A DNA stretch of 64,000 nt from Tissierella sp. Yu-01 (GCF_029537395.1 NZ_CP120677.1:868001-932000), one strand, 5' to 3'. Counted from the first letter of the stretch, positions 9,861 through 22,433 are shown. The notes: a model not told the origin generated them from the letters alone. Translations and numbers: made by a program.

Positions 9861-12026
9861 CTAAGCCGTTACCCTATATACATCTGTAACATTTTTAATT
9901 TTTCTTAGTTTTCTCATTAAATCCTTTAATTGCTCAATATCATGAATTTCCAAAGTCATATTTATGCTCACAATTCTTTCTTTATTAGTTCTAGCATTGA
10001 GTGATAATAATCCTATATCTGATTCAGTTACTCTAGAGGCTACTTCTGCTAAGAATCCTGGTCTATCAATACCTTTAATTTGAATTTCAGCACTATAAGA
10101 AGCTTTTTTTTGGAAATCCCATTGAACATCGATTAATCTTTCTGCACCATCATCACTATATTTAATATTTGGACAATCTGTTCTATGAATAGAAACTCCA
10201 CGTCCTCTAGTTATAAAACCAACTATTTCATCTCCAGGAACTGGGTTGCAGCACTTAGAAAACCTTACTTTAATATTATCGACACCTTTAACAACAATCC
10301 CTTGAGTTTGTTTACTAGATTTCTTTTGTTGAGGCTGTTGTATTTTAGTTTCAACAAATAAGTTTTCATCTGTAACTTTAAAAAATTCTTTATAGTACTC
10401 TTTTAATTTCCCAATAACTTGATTTAGGGTAACACTACCATAACCTAAAGAAGAATATAGATCATCAATAGAATTAATACTTATTTTCGTGGCAGTATTC
10501 TTTATCCATTCATCCTTCAATATATCACTCGGTTTATAACCTAGTCTTTTTATCTCTTTTTCTAATAGTTCTTTACCCTTTGAAATATTGAAATCTCTAT
10601 CTTTTTGTTTAAACCATTGCCTAATTTTATTTTTAGCCTGTGTACTTTTTACTATCTTAAGCCAGTCTCGACTTGGACCACTTCCATTAGCAGTCGTTAT
10701 TACCTCAACGATATTACCATTCTTAAGCTTATAATTTAAAGGTACAATCCTACCATCTACCTTGGCTCCTACACAATTATTTCCGACTGCTGTATGAACT
10801 CTATATGCAAAATCTATTGGTGTAGATCCATCAGGTAAATTTATGACATCACCCTTAGGTGTAAATACAAATACTTCATCGGTAAAGAAATCTATCTTTA
10901 AAGTCTCCATAAACTCTCTAGGATCTTTCAAATCAGCCTGCCATTCTAATAGCTGCCTTAACCAAGTAAGTTTATCGTCGAAGCTGTTGGTTTTAGCATA
11001 ACCTTCTTTATACTTCCAATGAGCTGCAATCCCATATTCTGCGGTTCTATGCATCTCATAAGTCCTTATTTGCACCTCAAAGATCTCACCCTCATTACCA
11101 ATCACAGTTGTATGCAAAGATTGGTACATATTAGGTTTCGGCATTGCTATATAATCTTTAAATCTGCCTGGCAATGGCTTCCAAAGTGTATGAACAATAC
11201 CAAGTGCACCATAGCAGTCTTTTATATTATCTACTAGAATTCTTACAGCAGTTAAATCAAATATTTGCTCGAATTCCTTGCCTTGATTATACATTTTCTT
11301 ATAAATACTATAAAAATTCTTAGGTCTACCACTTATTTCACAATGTATATCCATTTCATCTAATTTTTCATATAAAATATTTATTATATTTAATATATAA
11401 GCTTCTCTTTCACGGCGACGTTTTGATACCCTGTCAACTAAGTCATAATAATTTTCAGGATCTAAATACCTTAATGAAAGATCCTCTAACTCCCATTTAA
11501 TTTTTGAAATCCCTAAACGATGAGCTATAGGCGCATATATTTCTAATGTTTCTATGGCCTTTTCCCTTTTCTTTTCTTCAGTCATATATTCTAGAGTTCT
11601 CATATTATGAAGTCTATCAGCTAATTTAACTATTATAACTCTAATATCATTTGCCATTGCAAGTACCATTTTTCTAAGATTCTCTGCCTGGTTTTCTTGC
11701 TTTGTCTTATACTGAAGTTTTTTTAACTTTGTTACACCATCTACTAAATCTGCAACTTCTTCCCCAAATTCCGATACCATATTTTCATAAGTAATACTAG
11801 TATCTTCTATTACGTCATGAAGAAGTCCAGCAGCTATTGTAGCTGTATCCATATTTAATTCTGCTAATATTAAAGCAACATGAACTGGGTGAATAATATA
11901 TTTTTCACCTGAATTTCTTAATTGTCCTTCATGAGCATTATTAGCAAAGTGATATGACCTTGTTATTAAATCAACATCAGCCTTCGAATTATATTGTTTA
12001 ATTTTTGAAATTAATTTATCTAGCAT
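9861..12026 (-). CDS. rel: Bifunctional (p)ppGpp synthetase/hydrolase Rel
   Basis: Makes and degrades the stringent-response alarmone (p)ppGpp. The 721 aa carry all RSH domains in order: HD hydrolase with H70-D71 (LLHDVIEDT), synthetase (about 240-350), TGS (about 390-450), a zinc-finger/helical region with CCNPVPGD near residue 610, and a C-terminal ACT domain (about 650-721). Both catalytic halves look intact, as expected for the single long RSH of Firmicutes. ATG at 12026 follows GAAGGTG. It begins 25 bases after recJ and leads into dtd. The gene for Apt, often between recJ and rel, is absent here. Confidence 0.97.
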   Translation of the reverse strand: MLDKLISKIKQYNSKADVDLITRSYHFANNAHEGQLRNSGEKYIIHPVHVALILAELNMDTATIAAGLLHDVIEDTSITYENMVSEFGEEVADLVDGVTKLKKLQYKTKQENQAENLRKMVLAMANDIRVIIVKLADRLHNMRTLEYMTEEKKREKAIETLEIYAPIAHRLGISKIKWELEDLSLRYLDPENYYDLVDRVSKRRREREAYILNIINILYEKLDEMDIHCEISGRPKNFYSIYKKMYNQGKEFEQIFDLTAVRILVDNIKDCYGALGIVHTLWKPLPGRFKDYIAMPKPNMYQSLHTTVIGNEGEIFEVQIRTYEMHRTAEYGIAAHWKYKEGYAKTNSFDDKLTWLRQLLEWQADLKDPREFMETLKIDFFTDEVFVFTPKGDVINLPDGSTPIDFAYRVHTAVGNNCVGAKVDGRIVPLNYKLKNGNIVEVITTANGSGPSRDWLKIVKSTQAKNKIRQWFKQKDRDFNISKGKELLEKEIKRLGYKPSDILKDEWIKNTATKISINSIDDLYSSLGYGSVTLNQVIGKLKEYYKEFFKVTDENLFVETKIQQPQQKKSSKQTQGIVVKGVDNIKVRFSKCCNPVPGDEIVGFITRGRGVSIHRTDCPNIKYSDDGAERLIDVQWDFQKKASYSAEIQIKGIDRPGFLAEVASRVTESDIGLLSLNARTNKERIVSINMTLEIHDIEQLKDLMRKLRKIKNVTDVYRVTA

Positions 12027-12051
12027 AGATACACCTTCTTCATCAATAGAA

Positions 12052-13818
12052 CTATCTAAATCTATAACTGCTTATTATTACTTGAATCGTGACATTTCCC
12101 ATGTATTCATTTATATCTGGATAATATAGAATATCTACATTTATATTGTTTTCTATACCATTTAATATTTTCTCAAATTGATGTTTACCATATTTATCAG
12201 TTAAATTATCAATAAAGGATTCTGCATCATTAAAAAGTAGTCCTTCAATTCTCTGTCCCTTGTGTGGAGAAATTAAGATTAGTTTAAGTACATTTTTTTT
12301 CGAACCTAAAAGCATTGCTTTTTGAATTTTTAATCCCTTAGCACCAAATAAAGGTTTGGAATTTCCCATTCCGAATGGTTCCAGGATTTTAATCTCTTCA
12401 ATTATTTTAAAATTAATATATTCAATTGGGAGTTCCATATCAATATAAATTTTAGGAATCAAATCTTCATCAGTAAGACTACAACAATCATTAATAGCAT
12501 TTCTAAGGTTGTTGATGTCTCCACTATCTAAAGATAGACCTGCTGCCATAGGATGCCCGCCAAATTTTTTCAAAATTCCCTTACATTTTGATAATTCTTC
12601 ATACATATTATATCCTTCTATGGATCTTGCAGAACCTTTAACACCTTCATTACCATTTGTAAGTACTATAGTTGGTTTGTTATACTTTTCTTTTATTCTA
12701 CCTGCAATAATACCAGCTATACTTTCGTGAATTTCAGGATCATATACGACTATGACATTATCATTTATTATACTTGATGTCTCAATTTGTTTAACTATTC
12801 TTTCTACACCCATTAAAGTCATGTCTTTTCTTTCATCATTTAAGTCCCTTAATTCTTTTGCCTTTTCATATGCCTCCTGAATATCATCAGTCAAAAGAAG
12901 CTCCAGTGCATGTAAGGCTGAGTCTAATCGTCCTGATGCATTAATAGTAGGGCCTATTATAAATCCAACATGATATACCCCAATATCTCTATCTTTTATG
13001 TCACAAAGGTCAAATAATGCCTTTAAACCTATATTGTTAGTGTTGTTTAAAGCTTTTAGTCCATTCTTTACAATTATTCGATTTTCTCCAATTAAATCAA
13101 CTACATCACAAATTGTAGCAATGGCAATAAACTCCAAAAAATCGTCTTTAACACTAGATTTATTAAGAATATCATATAGATACATGATTAATCTATAAGC
13201 TATACTTGCACCACATAGATTTTTCTCAGGAAAATCACATTCCATCTGCTTTGGATTAATTATAGCATCAGCATTTGAAGAAAGATATGTTTTTCCTTCA
13301 TTTTCTTCTTTATATGGAATATCATGGTGATCGGTTACAATAACTGTTAAACCCAATTCTTTAGCATGGTTTATTTGTTCTATTGCTGAAATGCCATTAT
13401 CACATGTTATTATGGTATCTATACCATCTGAGTATGCCATGTCTATTATTTCTATATTAATGCCATAACCATCTAAAACTCTGTCAGGTATTACATAATC
13501 CACATCGGCACCCAAGGTTTTTAGTCCTTTATATAGTATATATACTGACATAACACCGTCTACATCATAATCCCCAACTATTCTTATTCTATTTTGCTGC
13601 TTTATCTTATCTATAATTATATTTGCACCTTTTACTAAATCCTTCATACATTCTGGATTATTTAGTCTCTTCATTTGAGGATTTAGAAAAAGATCAATTT
13701 TACTATCATCTATAATATCTCTATTAACTAACAGCTTGGCCAATATTTCACTAACACCAAACTGCTTTGATATTTTTCTATAATCATAATTTTTATTTCT
13801 TATGAACCATTTCTCCAA
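12052..13818 (-). CDS. recJ: Single-stranded-DNA-specific exonuclease RecJ
   Basis: 5'-3' ssDNA exonuclease used in recombination and mismatch repair. The 588 aa show the DHH motifs: VGDYDVDG (81-88), TDHHD (162-166), and GGHPMAAGL of the DHHA1 domain near residue 430, followed by the OB-like C-terminal domain. The start codon is TTG at 13818 with GGAGTG eight bases away; no ATG is available upstream. It is the first gene of recJ-rel-dtd-MBL-hemZ. An AT-only hairpin followed by six U residues precedes the ribosome site and could attenuate the operon. Confidence 0.93.
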   Translation of the reverse strand: MEKWFIRNKNYDYRKISKQFGVSEILAKLLVNRDIIDDSKIDLFLNPQMKRLNNPECMKDLVKGANIIIDKIKQQNRIRIVGDYDVDGVMSVYILYKGLKTLGADVDYVIPDRVLDGYGINIEIIDMAYSDGIDTIITCDNGISAIEQINHAKELGLTVIVTDHHDIPYKEENEGKTYLSSNADAIINPKQMECDFPEKNLCGASIAYRLIMYLYDILNKSSVKDDFLEFIAIATICDVVDLIGENRIIVKNGLKALNNTNNIGLKALFDLCDIKDRDIGVYHVGFIIGPTINASGRLDSALHALELLLTDDIQEAYEKAKELRDLNDERKDMTLMGVERIVKQIETSSIINDNVIVVYDPEIHESIAGIIAGRIKEKYNKPTIVLTNGNEGVKGSARSIEGYNMYEELSKCKGILKKFGGHPMAAGLSLDSGDINNLRNAINDCCSLTDEDLIPKIYIDMELPIEYINFKIIEEIKILEPFGMGNSKPLFGAKGLKIQKAMLLGSKKNVLKLILISPHKGQRIEGLLFNDAESFIDNLTDKYGKHQFEKILNGIENNINVDILYYPDINEYMGNVTIQVIISSYRFR

Positions 13819-13832
13819 GAAGCAATCACTCC

Positions 13833-13863
13833 AAAAAAGAAATTTAGATATAATATCTAAATT
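13833..13863 (-). promoter_or_regulatory. Terminator-like hairpin in recJ leader
   Basis: Ten-base perfect stem AATTTAGATA/TATCTAAATT (13841-13863) followed on the minus strand by TCTTTTTT, and then directly by the recJ ribosome site. The stem is almost all A/T, so termination would be weak. It could be a read-through attenuator or the end of a short upstream RNA. Confidence 0.4.
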
Positions 13864-14003
13864 CTATCATTTTATCAATATAAATTCTACATATTTATGT
13901 TTTCGTCAGTATCTTTTATCGAATTTTCTATAATATTAGTATTTAAGTACTATTTTTGTTCTTATTTTGTATTGTTTATTATTGTACTTACCCAAATATA
14001 TAT

Positions 14004-14032
14004 AGTAAAAAACTGCATGTTTAGCAGTTTTT
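14004..14032 (-). terminator. Intrinsic terminator after scfB
   Basis: AAAAACTGC / GCAGTTTTT stem with a 6-base loop, ending in a U-run, 15 bases after the scfB stop. The remaining ~170 bases up to recJ hold no gene I can see. Confidence 0.8.
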
Positions 14033-14046
14033 ACAGTTTATCTCTA

Positions 14047-15405
14047 TTAATCTTCTAAATTAGCTAATATAGAAATAGCACATTCAATCCTTTTCTTTTC
14101 CATTTCACAACCTATTTTATAAGGTTTTGAGATATCTTCATGAGCATAATGAGCATTTGCATGACAACCACCACTACAATAGAATTTAGCCCAACAATTT
14201 CTACATTCTTCTTTTGTATATACATTTGAATTCTTAAATTTATCTCTTAGATTAACGTTTATAACTCCGTCGTTAATATTACCTAATAGAAATTCATTTT
14301 CGCCTACAAATTGATGACATGGATATAAATCTCCTTCAGGTGTCACTGCTACATATTCGCTACCTGCTCCACAACCTACTGATCTTTTAATTATACAAGG
14401 ACCTTGTTTTAAATCTATCATATAATGGAAAAAGTAAAAATCCTTATCCTTTTTCTTAATGTTTATATAATCCTGTGAGAATTTTTCATATTCTTTAAGA
14501 ACATCATCAAGGTGTTCCTCTCTTAGAGCATAATCCATTTCCTCCGAAGTAACAACGGGTTCTATGGATATCTTTTTAAATCCATGATTATAAAAATCTA
14601 ATGCATCTTTTGAAAAATCAATATTCTTGTTTGTGAAAGTTCCTCTTATATAGTAATCTTTATCTCCACGTTTTTCTGCCATAGCCTTAAATTTAGGTAA
14701 TATTATATCATAACTACCTTCACCGCTAATAGTTTGTCTCATATTATCATTTACTTCTTTTCTACCATCTAAGCTTAAAACAACATTATCCATATTTTCA
14801 TTTATGAAGTCCATTTTTTCTTCATCTAAAAGGATGCCATTTGTTGTTATAGTAAATCTGAAATTTTTATTATATACTTTTTCTATCTCTCTACCATAAC
14901 CTACTAAATCCTTTACTAATTGAAAGTTCATAAGTGGTTCTCCACCAAAGAAATCTACCTCTAGATTTCTTCTGTTCCCAGAATTTTTGGCCAAAAATTC
15001 TAATGCTTTTTTACCTACTTCTAATGTCATTAATGACCTTTCACCTTTAAAGTTACCTTGTGAAGCAAAACAATAGTTGCATTTTAAATTACAATCATGA
15101 GCCACATGTAAACACATAGCCTTTATAATATTATCCTGATTATAATTAAAACTTATTTCGCTCTCCTCTGAAAATAACACACCATCATCTATTAAGAAAG
15201 AGATTTCATTATAAGCATCTATTACAGCTTTTTCCCCATATGTACTTTTTAGAGCTTCAACTATATCTTCTAATTTTTTCTCAGTGTATAAATCCAAAAT
15301 ATCATATACTATTTTGTCGACTACATGAACTCCTCCGCTATTAACATCTAAAACTATGTATTTATTATTTAAATAAAATTTATGAATATTTGTTGCTTTT
15401 AACAT
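14047..15405 (-). CDS. scfB: SCIFF peptide radical SAM maturase
   Basis: Radical SAM-SPASM enzyme that installs thioether cross-links in the SCIFF peptide. The ATG at 15405 (452 aa) is chosen because TGGGAGG lies 7 bases upstream. The first cluster motif is C105-x3-C109-x2-C112 (CNLKCNYC). The SPASM region near the C-terminus has GCGAGSEYVAVTPEGDLYPC and CRNCWAKFYCSGGCHANA, giving two auxiliary clusters. The N-terminal part (about 10-80) resembles a peptide-binding RiPP recognition element. The substrate gene scfA lies just upstream on the same strand, separated by a hairpin terminator that would lower scfB relative to scfA. Confidence 0.95.
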   Translation of the reverse strand: MLKATNIHKFYLNNKYIVLDVNSGGVHVVDKIVYDILDLYTEKKLEDIVEALKSTYGEKAVIDAYNEISFLIDDGVLFSEESEISFNYNQDNIIKAMCLHVAHDCNLKCNYCFASQGNFKGERSLMTLEVGKKALEFLAKNSGNRRNLEVDFFGGEPLMNFQLVKDLVGYGREIEKVYNKNFRFTITTNGILLDEEKMDFINENMDNVVLSLDGRKEVNDNMRQTISGEGSYDIILPKFKAMAEKRGDKDYYIRGTFTNKNIDFSKDALDFYNHGFKKISIEPVVTSEEMDYALREEHLDDVLKEYEKFSQDYINIKKKDKDFYFFHYMIDLKQGPCIIKRSVGCGAGSEYVAVTPEGDLYPCHQFVGENEFLLGNINDGVINVNLRDKFKNSNVYTKEECRNCWAKFYCSGGCHANAHYAHEDISKPYKIGCEMEKKRIECAISILANLED

Positions 15406-15433
15406 AAATTTGCCTCCCAAAGCTAATTTTCAA

Positions 15434-15461
15434 CAAATAAAAAGCAGTGGATAACCACTAC
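15434..15461 (-). terminator. Attenuating terminator between scfA and scfB
   Basis: Seven-base stem GTAGTGG/CCACTGC with TTAT loop, followed by TTTTTATTTG on the minus strand. It lies between substrate and maturase genes, where partial read-through would give more peptide than enzyme. Confidence 0.75.
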
Positions 15462-15477
15462 CCTTTATTTTAGTCTT

Positions 15478-15618
15478 TTAGTTGTTTTCACACTTTTGAT
15501 TTCCTACAGTACAAGATGTTTTACATGCAGATTGACAAGAAGTTTGACATTCTCCACATCCACCTTTAGCGTAAGTATCCTTTAAATTTTTTCCACTTAA
15601 AGTTTTTATGTATTTCAT
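15478..15618 (-). CDS. scfA: SCIFF (six cysteines in forty-five) ribosomal peptide precursor
   Basis: Precursor peptide of the conserved clostridial SCIFF RiPP family. Hand translation gives 46 residues: an N-terminal leader (MKYIKTLSGKNLKDTYAKGG) and a cysteine-rich core with Cys at 21, 24, 28, 32, 36 and 43, including the near-invariant CGECQTSCQSACKTSC. AAGGAGGT lies about 6 bases before the ATG at 15618; another ATG 5 bases upstream runs into a stop at once. The maturase scfB follows after a hairpin. The biological role of the mature peptide is unknown. Recognition of the family is firm. Confidence 0.95.
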   Translation of the reverse strand: MKYIKTLSGKNLKDTYAKGGCGECQTSCQSACKTSCTVGNQKCENN

Positions 15619-15651
15619 TTCATTACCTCCTTTAATACTAGACTAAACTTA

Positions 15652-15680
15652 ATTATAACATAATAGATTATTTAGATAAA
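15652..15680 (-). promoter_or_regulatory. Likely promoter of scfA
   Basis: Consensus -10 TATAAT (15652-15657), 17-base spacer and a poor -35 TTTATC (15675-15680), about 34 bases before the scfA start. It would give scfA transcription separate from the upstream membrane gene. Confidence 0.45.
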
Positions 15681-15693
15681 GTTTTATTTAATT

Positions 15694-16068
15694 TTAAACT
15701 ATGTTTATACCGATCATACCACCTATAATGCCTGCAATTGTTGATATTAGAAGCTTGCTCAATAAAAGTACTGAACTAGAATCTCTTATAAATAATAAGT
15801 TAATTAAAATGATTATTAAATAATATAGTACTCCAACTATTCCTCCGTGCATCCACCCTTTATCTTTAATCTTTACAGCCACATAAATACTAGAAACTAC
15901 TACACTTAATATCATTGTTAGATTGTTTAATAAGTGTAGTTTACTTTCACTTAGAGATGTAAACCTTAGCAATAATGAGTAAAAAACTAATAGAAGAATT
16001 GTAATTATAAAAGCCATTAATAAGCCTTTAAGTAAATAACTTATCCTTGATTTATTTTTATTTAACAT
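15694..16068 (-). CDS. TIGR04086-type four-helix membrane protein
   Basis: 124-aa hydrophobic protein with four predicted membrane segments (about 12-33, 44-66, 74-92, 99-122). The region near WMHGGIVGVLYYLIIILI and the C-terminal glycine-rich GIIGGMIGINIV match the TIGR04086/YrzE family, which usually lies between yajC and scfA in Clostridia, as here. No function is known. ATG at 16068 follows GGGAGTG. The family call rests on the membrane layout and this conserved position. Confidence 0.75.
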   Translation of the reverse strand: MLNKNKSRISYLLKGLLMAFIITILLLVFYSLLLRFTSLSESKLHLLNNLTMILSVVVSSIYVAVKIKDKGWMHGGIVGVLYYLIIILINLLFIRDSSSVLLLSKLLISTIAGIIGGMIGINIV

Positions 16069-16118
16069 GATAACACTCCCTTCTATAGTAATTTATTTCA
16101 TATTGGGAGTAATTAGTA

Positions 16119-16148
16119 CAAAAAAACTTCCTTATTTAAGGAAGTTTT
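16119..16148 (-). terminator. Intrinsic terminator after yajC
   Basis: Eleven-base perfect stem AAAACTTCCTT/AAGGAAGTTTT with an A/T loop and a run of U on the minus strand, 14 bases after the yajC stop. Confidence 0.88.
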
Positions 16149-16162
16149 AATCATAATGTATT

Positions 16163-16492
16163 CTATTTTTCTTCTTCGTTCTCTTCTGATACTACCTCTT
16201 CTTTTTTAGAAGCAACATTATCATTTCTATTAACTACAGAACCTATAGCCCATTTAGTAACATCAAGTCTTGTTTTTGTATTGCCAACTTCTAGAATTAT
16301 AATATCTTCTTTGACTCTCAATATCTTACCACAAATGCCTCCAATAGTGATTACTTCGTCACCAACCTTTAGGTTACTTCTCATTGCAGTAATCTCTTTT
16401 TCCTTTTTCTTTTGTGGTCTTATAGCAAATATGTAGAATATTACTAGAAAACCAATTGGTAATAGTAAACCATTTAATTGCTGTGCACTCAT
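16163..16492 (-). CDS. yajC: Preprotein translocase subunit YajC
   Basis: Small membrane accessory of SecDF and the YidC-linked Sec translocon. The 109 aa have one N-terminal membrane helix (about 8-24: LLLPIGFLVIFYIFAI), then RPQKKKEKE, then the beta-rich domain with the family motif NLKVGDEVITIGGICGKI. The C-terminus is acidic (EEVVSEENEEEK), as often seen. A strong terminator follows, so this ends the ruvC-to-yajC gene run. secD and secF are not in the window. Confidence 0.94.
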   Translation of the reverse strand: MSAQQLNGLLLPIGFLVIFYIFAIRPQKKKEKEITAMRSNLKVGDEVITIGGICGKILRVKEDIIILEVGNTKTRLDVTKWAIGSVVNRNDNVASKKEEVVSEENEEEK

Positions 16493-16552
16493 ATAACCCC
16501 TCCTTATCTTCTATATATATTATACAATAAGATTAACAAAAATCATTAATTA

Positions 16553-18710
<2,158 letters not shown>

Positions 18711-18721
18711 ATTTTCATCCT

Positions 18722-20086
18722 TTATTTCCCTATATTTAAGATTTCCACACCATTATAATAGTGTGTGATTATATCATAATAATTATAACCTTGATTTGCC
18801 ATTTCTCTCGCTCCATATTGACTCATGCCAACACCATGTCCATATCCTCTTCCGTTAAAAACAAAACTAGAAGGAGTAGATGTATATGTAGATCCTATAG
18901 TGCTTGTCCTATCAATACTGAGTGCTCTGCTAACTGAACTCCTATTTACACCTATTTCGTTCTTTCCATCTACTATATACGTAGACTTTAAATTAATTTC
19001 CCTTGGATACATACTATTACCATCAATTACATAGACCTTCTTATCTTCGTTTCCACCTTCTTTGTTAATAGTAAACAAGGTACTCTTTAAAGTTGAAGGC
19101 CCTAATATATTTCTTAAATTAGTGCCATTTATTATTTTTTCTCCCTTACTGCCTATAACCTTTAGACTAAGGACTCTATTTGAATCAGAGGTCTCTAATA
19201 TTTCTATATTTAATAGCTGACCCACATCTATTCCAGAAGAAGATAACTTTGATTGTAATTCTGCTATAGAAACACTAAAGGTCCAATTACTATTAGGTGC
19301 ATTATTGGAGAAAGGATCTTCTACTGCAACTAAATATGGCAAGCTATTGGTCCAGACATTAGAACTATCTTCAGTAAAACCACCAGAATTAGAATGATAA
19401 TTAGCACTTATAACATTTCCATTATAACTAACATATTGTCCATAAGTTTCGTCAACAGCTTGATTAGTAGTTTTATGTTCATTGTCATAAGCTCCATAAA
19501 CTTGACAATGAGTTGTATCACATAAGTTATATCCTTCATTTACATGTGCTTTAATATTTGAATAGGCAAAGCTTCTAGCCACTATAGCTTGAGCCTTTAA
19601 AGATTCTAAAGGAAAGCTTGCGCTCATTTCCTTAGGAACTACTCCATATAAATAATGCTCTAATTCTATATGATTAATTACACTTATATTATTACCTTTT
19701 ATTATAAATGTAATATAATCTCTATATTTATTTTTTTCAACTTGAATTATGGAATCATTATAGTCTCCATTTCCAATTACAACAGATCCATCTCCCGGAA
19801 TAGTTGTTATTGTATTATAATTTACATCCATAATTTCTAATTCATTATTTTTATATCCAGTAACATAGATAGTTTTTTCAGAAATTTTTATAATTTCTCT
19901 ACCTAAATCAAATTCTTCATATAAATAGAAGCCATTGTCACTATTTAGAGTTATAGTATCAGATATATTTCTACTTACACCAACCTTTACATCAATATAA
20001 TTAGTGTCTAAGCTCATTCCAAATGCTGTCGTAGATAGAACACAAACAAACATAATAATAATTAAAAAGCATATTTTTTTAGTCAT
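18722..20086 (-). CDS. SpoIID/LytB-domain secreted protein
   Basis: Cell-wall protein of the SpoIID/LytB family. SpoIID itself is a lytic transglycosylase needed for engulfment, and relatives of this type are common beside ruvB in Clostridia. A signal peptide covers about residues 1-24 (basic MTKK, then a hydrophobic stretch ending AFG). The SpoIID domain starts near residue 140 ([15 protein letters not shown], then [12 protein letters not shown]) and ends at [15 protein letters not shown] close to the C-terminus. The ~120 N-terminal residues after the signal are a beta-rich region of unknown role. I leave the gene unnamed, because this locus is distinct from the sporulation-specific spoIID. 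Confidence 0.9.
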   Translation of the reverse strand: MTKKICFLIIIMFVCVLSTTAFGMSLDTNYIDVKVGVSRNISDTITLNSDNGFYLYEEFDLGREIIKISEKTIYVTGYKNNELEIMDVNYNTITTIPGDGSVVIGNGDYNDSIIQVEKNKYRDYITFIIKGNNISVINHIELEHYLYGVVPKEMSASFPLESLKAQAIVARSFAYSNIKAHVNEGYNLCDTTHCQVYGAYDNEHKTTNQAVDETYGQYVSYNGNVISANYHSNSGGFTEDSSNVWTNSLPYLVAVEDPFSNNAPNSNWTFSVSIAELQSKLSSSGIDVGQLLNIEILETSDSNRVLSLKVIGSKGEKIINGTNLRNILGPSTLKSTLFTINKEGGNEDKKVYVIDGNSMYPREINLKSTYIVDGKNEIGVNRSSVSRALSIDRTSTIGSTYTSTPSSFVFNGRGYGHGVGMSQYGAREMANQGYNYYDIITHYYNGVEILNIGK

Positions 20087-20094
20087 AATTCCTC

Positions 20095-20304
20095 CTATTT
20101 CCTAAAGAATTTTAGTATTAAAGATAATACAATAGAAATAATTATCGATGTAGTTATTGGAAAGTAAAATTTAAAATTACCTTTATCAATATAAATATCC
20201 CCAGGTAGCTTTCCAATTCCAAATTTACCGCCTAATGTAATAAATAAACCTATAATTATTAGAATCAATCCTATAGTAATAATTAATTTACCTAATGAAT
20301 CCAC
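20095..20304 (-). CDS. DUF2905 small membrane protein
   Basis: 69-aa protein with two membrane segments (about 8-27 and 49-66) linked by the family motif GKLPGDIYIDKGNFKFYFPI region, which defines DUF2905. The function is unknown. It sits 6 bases after ruvB and 8 before the SpoIID gene, a position it often has in Clostridia, so it is almost certainly cotranscribed. Residues look intact. Confidence 0.88.
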   Translation of the reverse strand: MDSLGKLIITIGLILIIIGLFITLGGKFGIGKLPGDIYIDKGNFKFYFPITTSIIISIVLSLILKFFRK

Positions 20305-20310
20305 ATTAAT

Positions 20311-21321
20311 CTACTCCTCCATAAATGGTATATTAAAATGTTCATATGCTTTTTTAGTAGCAACTCTACCTCTTGGAGTTCTGTTTATAAAACCTATCTG
20401 CAATAAATATGGTTCATAAACATCTTCTATTGTTCCCCTTTCTTCCCCGGTTGCTGCAGAAAGGGTGTCTAACCCCACTGGACCACCGCCGAAATTTTCA
20501 ATCATAGTTAAAATTACCTTTCTATCGACGTAATCAAGACCTAATTCATCAATTTCTAGTATTTCTAATCCTTTTTTTGCAATCTCATGAGTTATAATAC
20601 CATCCTCAACAACTTGAGCATAATCTCTTACACGTCTAAGTAGCCTGTTAGCTATTCTAGGTGTGCCTCTAGATCTCTTGGCTATCTCTAATGCTCCATC
20701 ATCTTCAATTTGGATATTCAATATATTGGCAGATCTTGTAATTATTTTAGTTAAACTTGCCAAGTCGTATAAATCCAAATTTAACAATACTCCAAATCTG
20801 TCTCTCAAAGGAGAAGTTAATAATCCAGCTCTCGTTGTTGCTCCAATTAGTGTGAATTTTGATAAATCCAACCTGACTGATCTTGCAGATGGACCTTTCC
20901 CAATAATTATATCTAGTGCAAAGTCTTCCATTGCTGGATATAATATTTCCTCTACTGTTCTATTTATCCTGTGAATTTCATCAATAAAAAGAACATCATC
21001 ATCTGCTAAGTTAGTCAAAATACTAGCCAAATCTCCAGCTCGTTCTATAGCCGGTCCAGATGTTACTCTAATATTAACACCCATTTCATTAGCAATTATA
21101 TTTGCTAAAGTAGTTTTCCCCAAACCAGGCGGACCATATAATAAGACATGATCTAGTGATTCATTCCTTCCTTTAGCTGCTTGAATAAATATCTTTAGCT
21201 TATCCTTTGCTTTGTCCTGTCCTATGTATTCATCTATCCATTTAGGTCTTAAAGTAACTTCAGTATCTATATCCTCGTTTTTTACACTTCTAGCCACAAT
21301 TCTATCATTAAATTCATCCAT
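20311..21321 (-). CDS. ruvB: Holliday junction branch-migration ATPase RuvB
   Basis: Hexameric AAA+ motor that drives Holliday-junction branch migration with RuvA. The 336 aa are standard: N-terminal [15 protein letters not shown], Walker A GPPGLGKT at residues 63-70, Walker B LFIDEIHR, sensor 1 IGATTRAG, arginine-finger region RDRFG, sensor 2 [13 protein letters not shown] and a winged-helix C-terminus. It starts 12 bases after the ruvA stop. All catalytic residues are present. Confidence 0.98.
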   Translation of the reverse strand: MDEFNDRIVARSVKNEDIDTEVTLRPKWIDEYIGQDKAKDKLKIFIQAAKGRNESLDHVLLYGPPGLGKTTLANIIANEMGVNIRVTSGPAIERAGDLASILTNLADDDVLFIDEIHRINRTVEEILYPAMEDFALDIIIGKGPSARSVRLDLSKFTLIGATTRAGLLTSPLRDRFGVLLNLDLYDLASLTKIITRSANILNIQIEDDGALEIAKRSRGTPRIANRLLRRVRDYAQVVEDGIITHEIAKKGLEILEIDELGLDYVDRKVILTMIENFGGGPVGLDTLSAATGEERGTIEDVYEPYLLQIGFINRTPRGRVATKKAYEHFNIPFMEE

Positions 21322-21333
21322 ATTTTAACACCT

Positions 21334-21924
21334 CTAATGCTTAGATAGTCTTTTTAATCCTTCTTTTATCATTGTTTCTAAGTTCATATTTTCAGTCTCA
21401 ATCGTATTTATTACTCTCTCAACTTCATATCTTGAATAACCTAGACTCATTAAAGCTTGAATTGCCTCGTTATAATCATTATTAATGGTACTTCCTTCTT
21501 CTATTTCTTCAGTTATAGAATTTACATCTATTCTATCCCTTAATTCTACTATAATTCTTTCAGCAGTTTTCTTACCTACACCAGGTCCCTTACATAACTC
21601 ATCTATATTCTTATTTAATATTGCCACCTTTATTTGAGCTGGTGATAAAGCGGATAAAATACCCACAGCTGTTTTAGGGCCTATTTTAGAAACAAGAATT
21701 AATAGATTAAACATATCCATCTCTTCTTCTGAAGCAAATCCAAATAAAAACATACCATCTTCTCTTACTTGAAGCTGTGTATATAGGATTTGTTCACTTT
21801 TTCCTAATATAAGTTTGCTCATTGTATAAGAAGATGTAAAAACTTTATATCCAATACCATTATTTTGTATAACTACATAATCATTTTTTATCGATACAAT
21901 TTTTCCTATAATAAATTCAAACAA
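21334..21924 (-). CDS. ruvA: Holliday junction DNA helicase subunit RuvA
   Basis: Tetrameric protein that binds the four-way junction and loads RuvB. The 196 aa show the N-terminal OB domain (MFEFIIGKIVSIKNDYVVI), two helix-hairpin-helix motifs (VSKIGPKTAVGILSAL and KGPGVGKKTAERIIVELRD) and the C-terminal RuvB-binding domain (EAIQALMSLGYSRYEVE). The length is as expected. It lies between ruvC and ruvB with short gaps, so the three resolvasome genes are one unit. Confidence 0.97.
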   Translation of the reverse strand: MFEFIIGKIVSIKNDYVVIQNNGIGYKVFTSSYTMSKLILGKSEQILYTQLQVREDGMFLFGFASEEEMDMFNLLILVSKIGPKTAVGILSALSPAQIKVAILNKNIDELCKGPGVGKKTAERIIVELRDRIDVNSITEEIEEGSTINNDYNEAIQALMSLGYSRYEVERVINTIETENMNLETMIKEGLKRLSKH

Positions 21925-21938
21925 GTGTTATCACCCTT

Positions 21939-22433
21939 TTATTTCATTCTAAAACTCTCTTTAAAGTTTAATGTACTACCATGAGTTAATGCTACTGCTA
22001 GCGCATCTGCAACATCATCAGGCTTTGGAATCTTCTTTAAATTTAACAGTAATTTCACCATCTCCTGTACTTGATGCTTTTCAGCCCTTCCATAACCTAC
22101 TACCGCCTGCTTTATTTGCAAAGGCGTATACTCATATATAGGAATATCTCTGTTTACTGCAGCAAGAATTTCAACACCTCTCGCTTGTCCAACTTTTATT
22201 ACTGTTTTTGCATTTTTATTATAGAAGAGCTCTTCTATAGCCATATCATCAGGATCATATTTTTCTATAATCTCTGTTAACTGGTCATAAACTAGCTTTA
22301 GCCTATCAGGAAATATCATGTTCGAGTCTGTAGTGATTGCACCATAATCTATGGCCTTAAACTTATTACCTTTACATTCTATAACACCATAACCTACAAT
22401 TGCAATACCTGGGTCAATACCTAATATTATCAT
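21939..22433 (-). CDS. ruvC: Holliday junction resolvase RuvC
   Basis: Dimeric nuclease that cuts Holliday junctions. I place the start at ATG 22433 (164 aa): AAAGGAG sits 7 bases upstream, and this gives the usual MIILGIDPG beginning; the frame itself is open to 22472. The acidic catalytic residues are visible: D7, E67 or E68 in AIEELF, and D140 and D143 in KPDDVADA. It is the first gene of the ruvCAB-spoIID-queA-tgt-yajC run. A terminator hairpin of the upstream gene lies about 60 bases before it. Confidence 0.97.
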   Translation of the reverse strand: MIILGIDPGIAIVGYGVIECKGNKFKAIDYGAITTDSNMIFPDRLKLVYDQLTEIIEKYDPDDMAIEELFYNKNAKTVIKVGQARGVEILAAVNRDIPIYEYTPLQIKQAVVGYGRAEKHQVQEMVKLLLNLKKIPKPDDVADALAVALTHGSTLNFKESFRMK

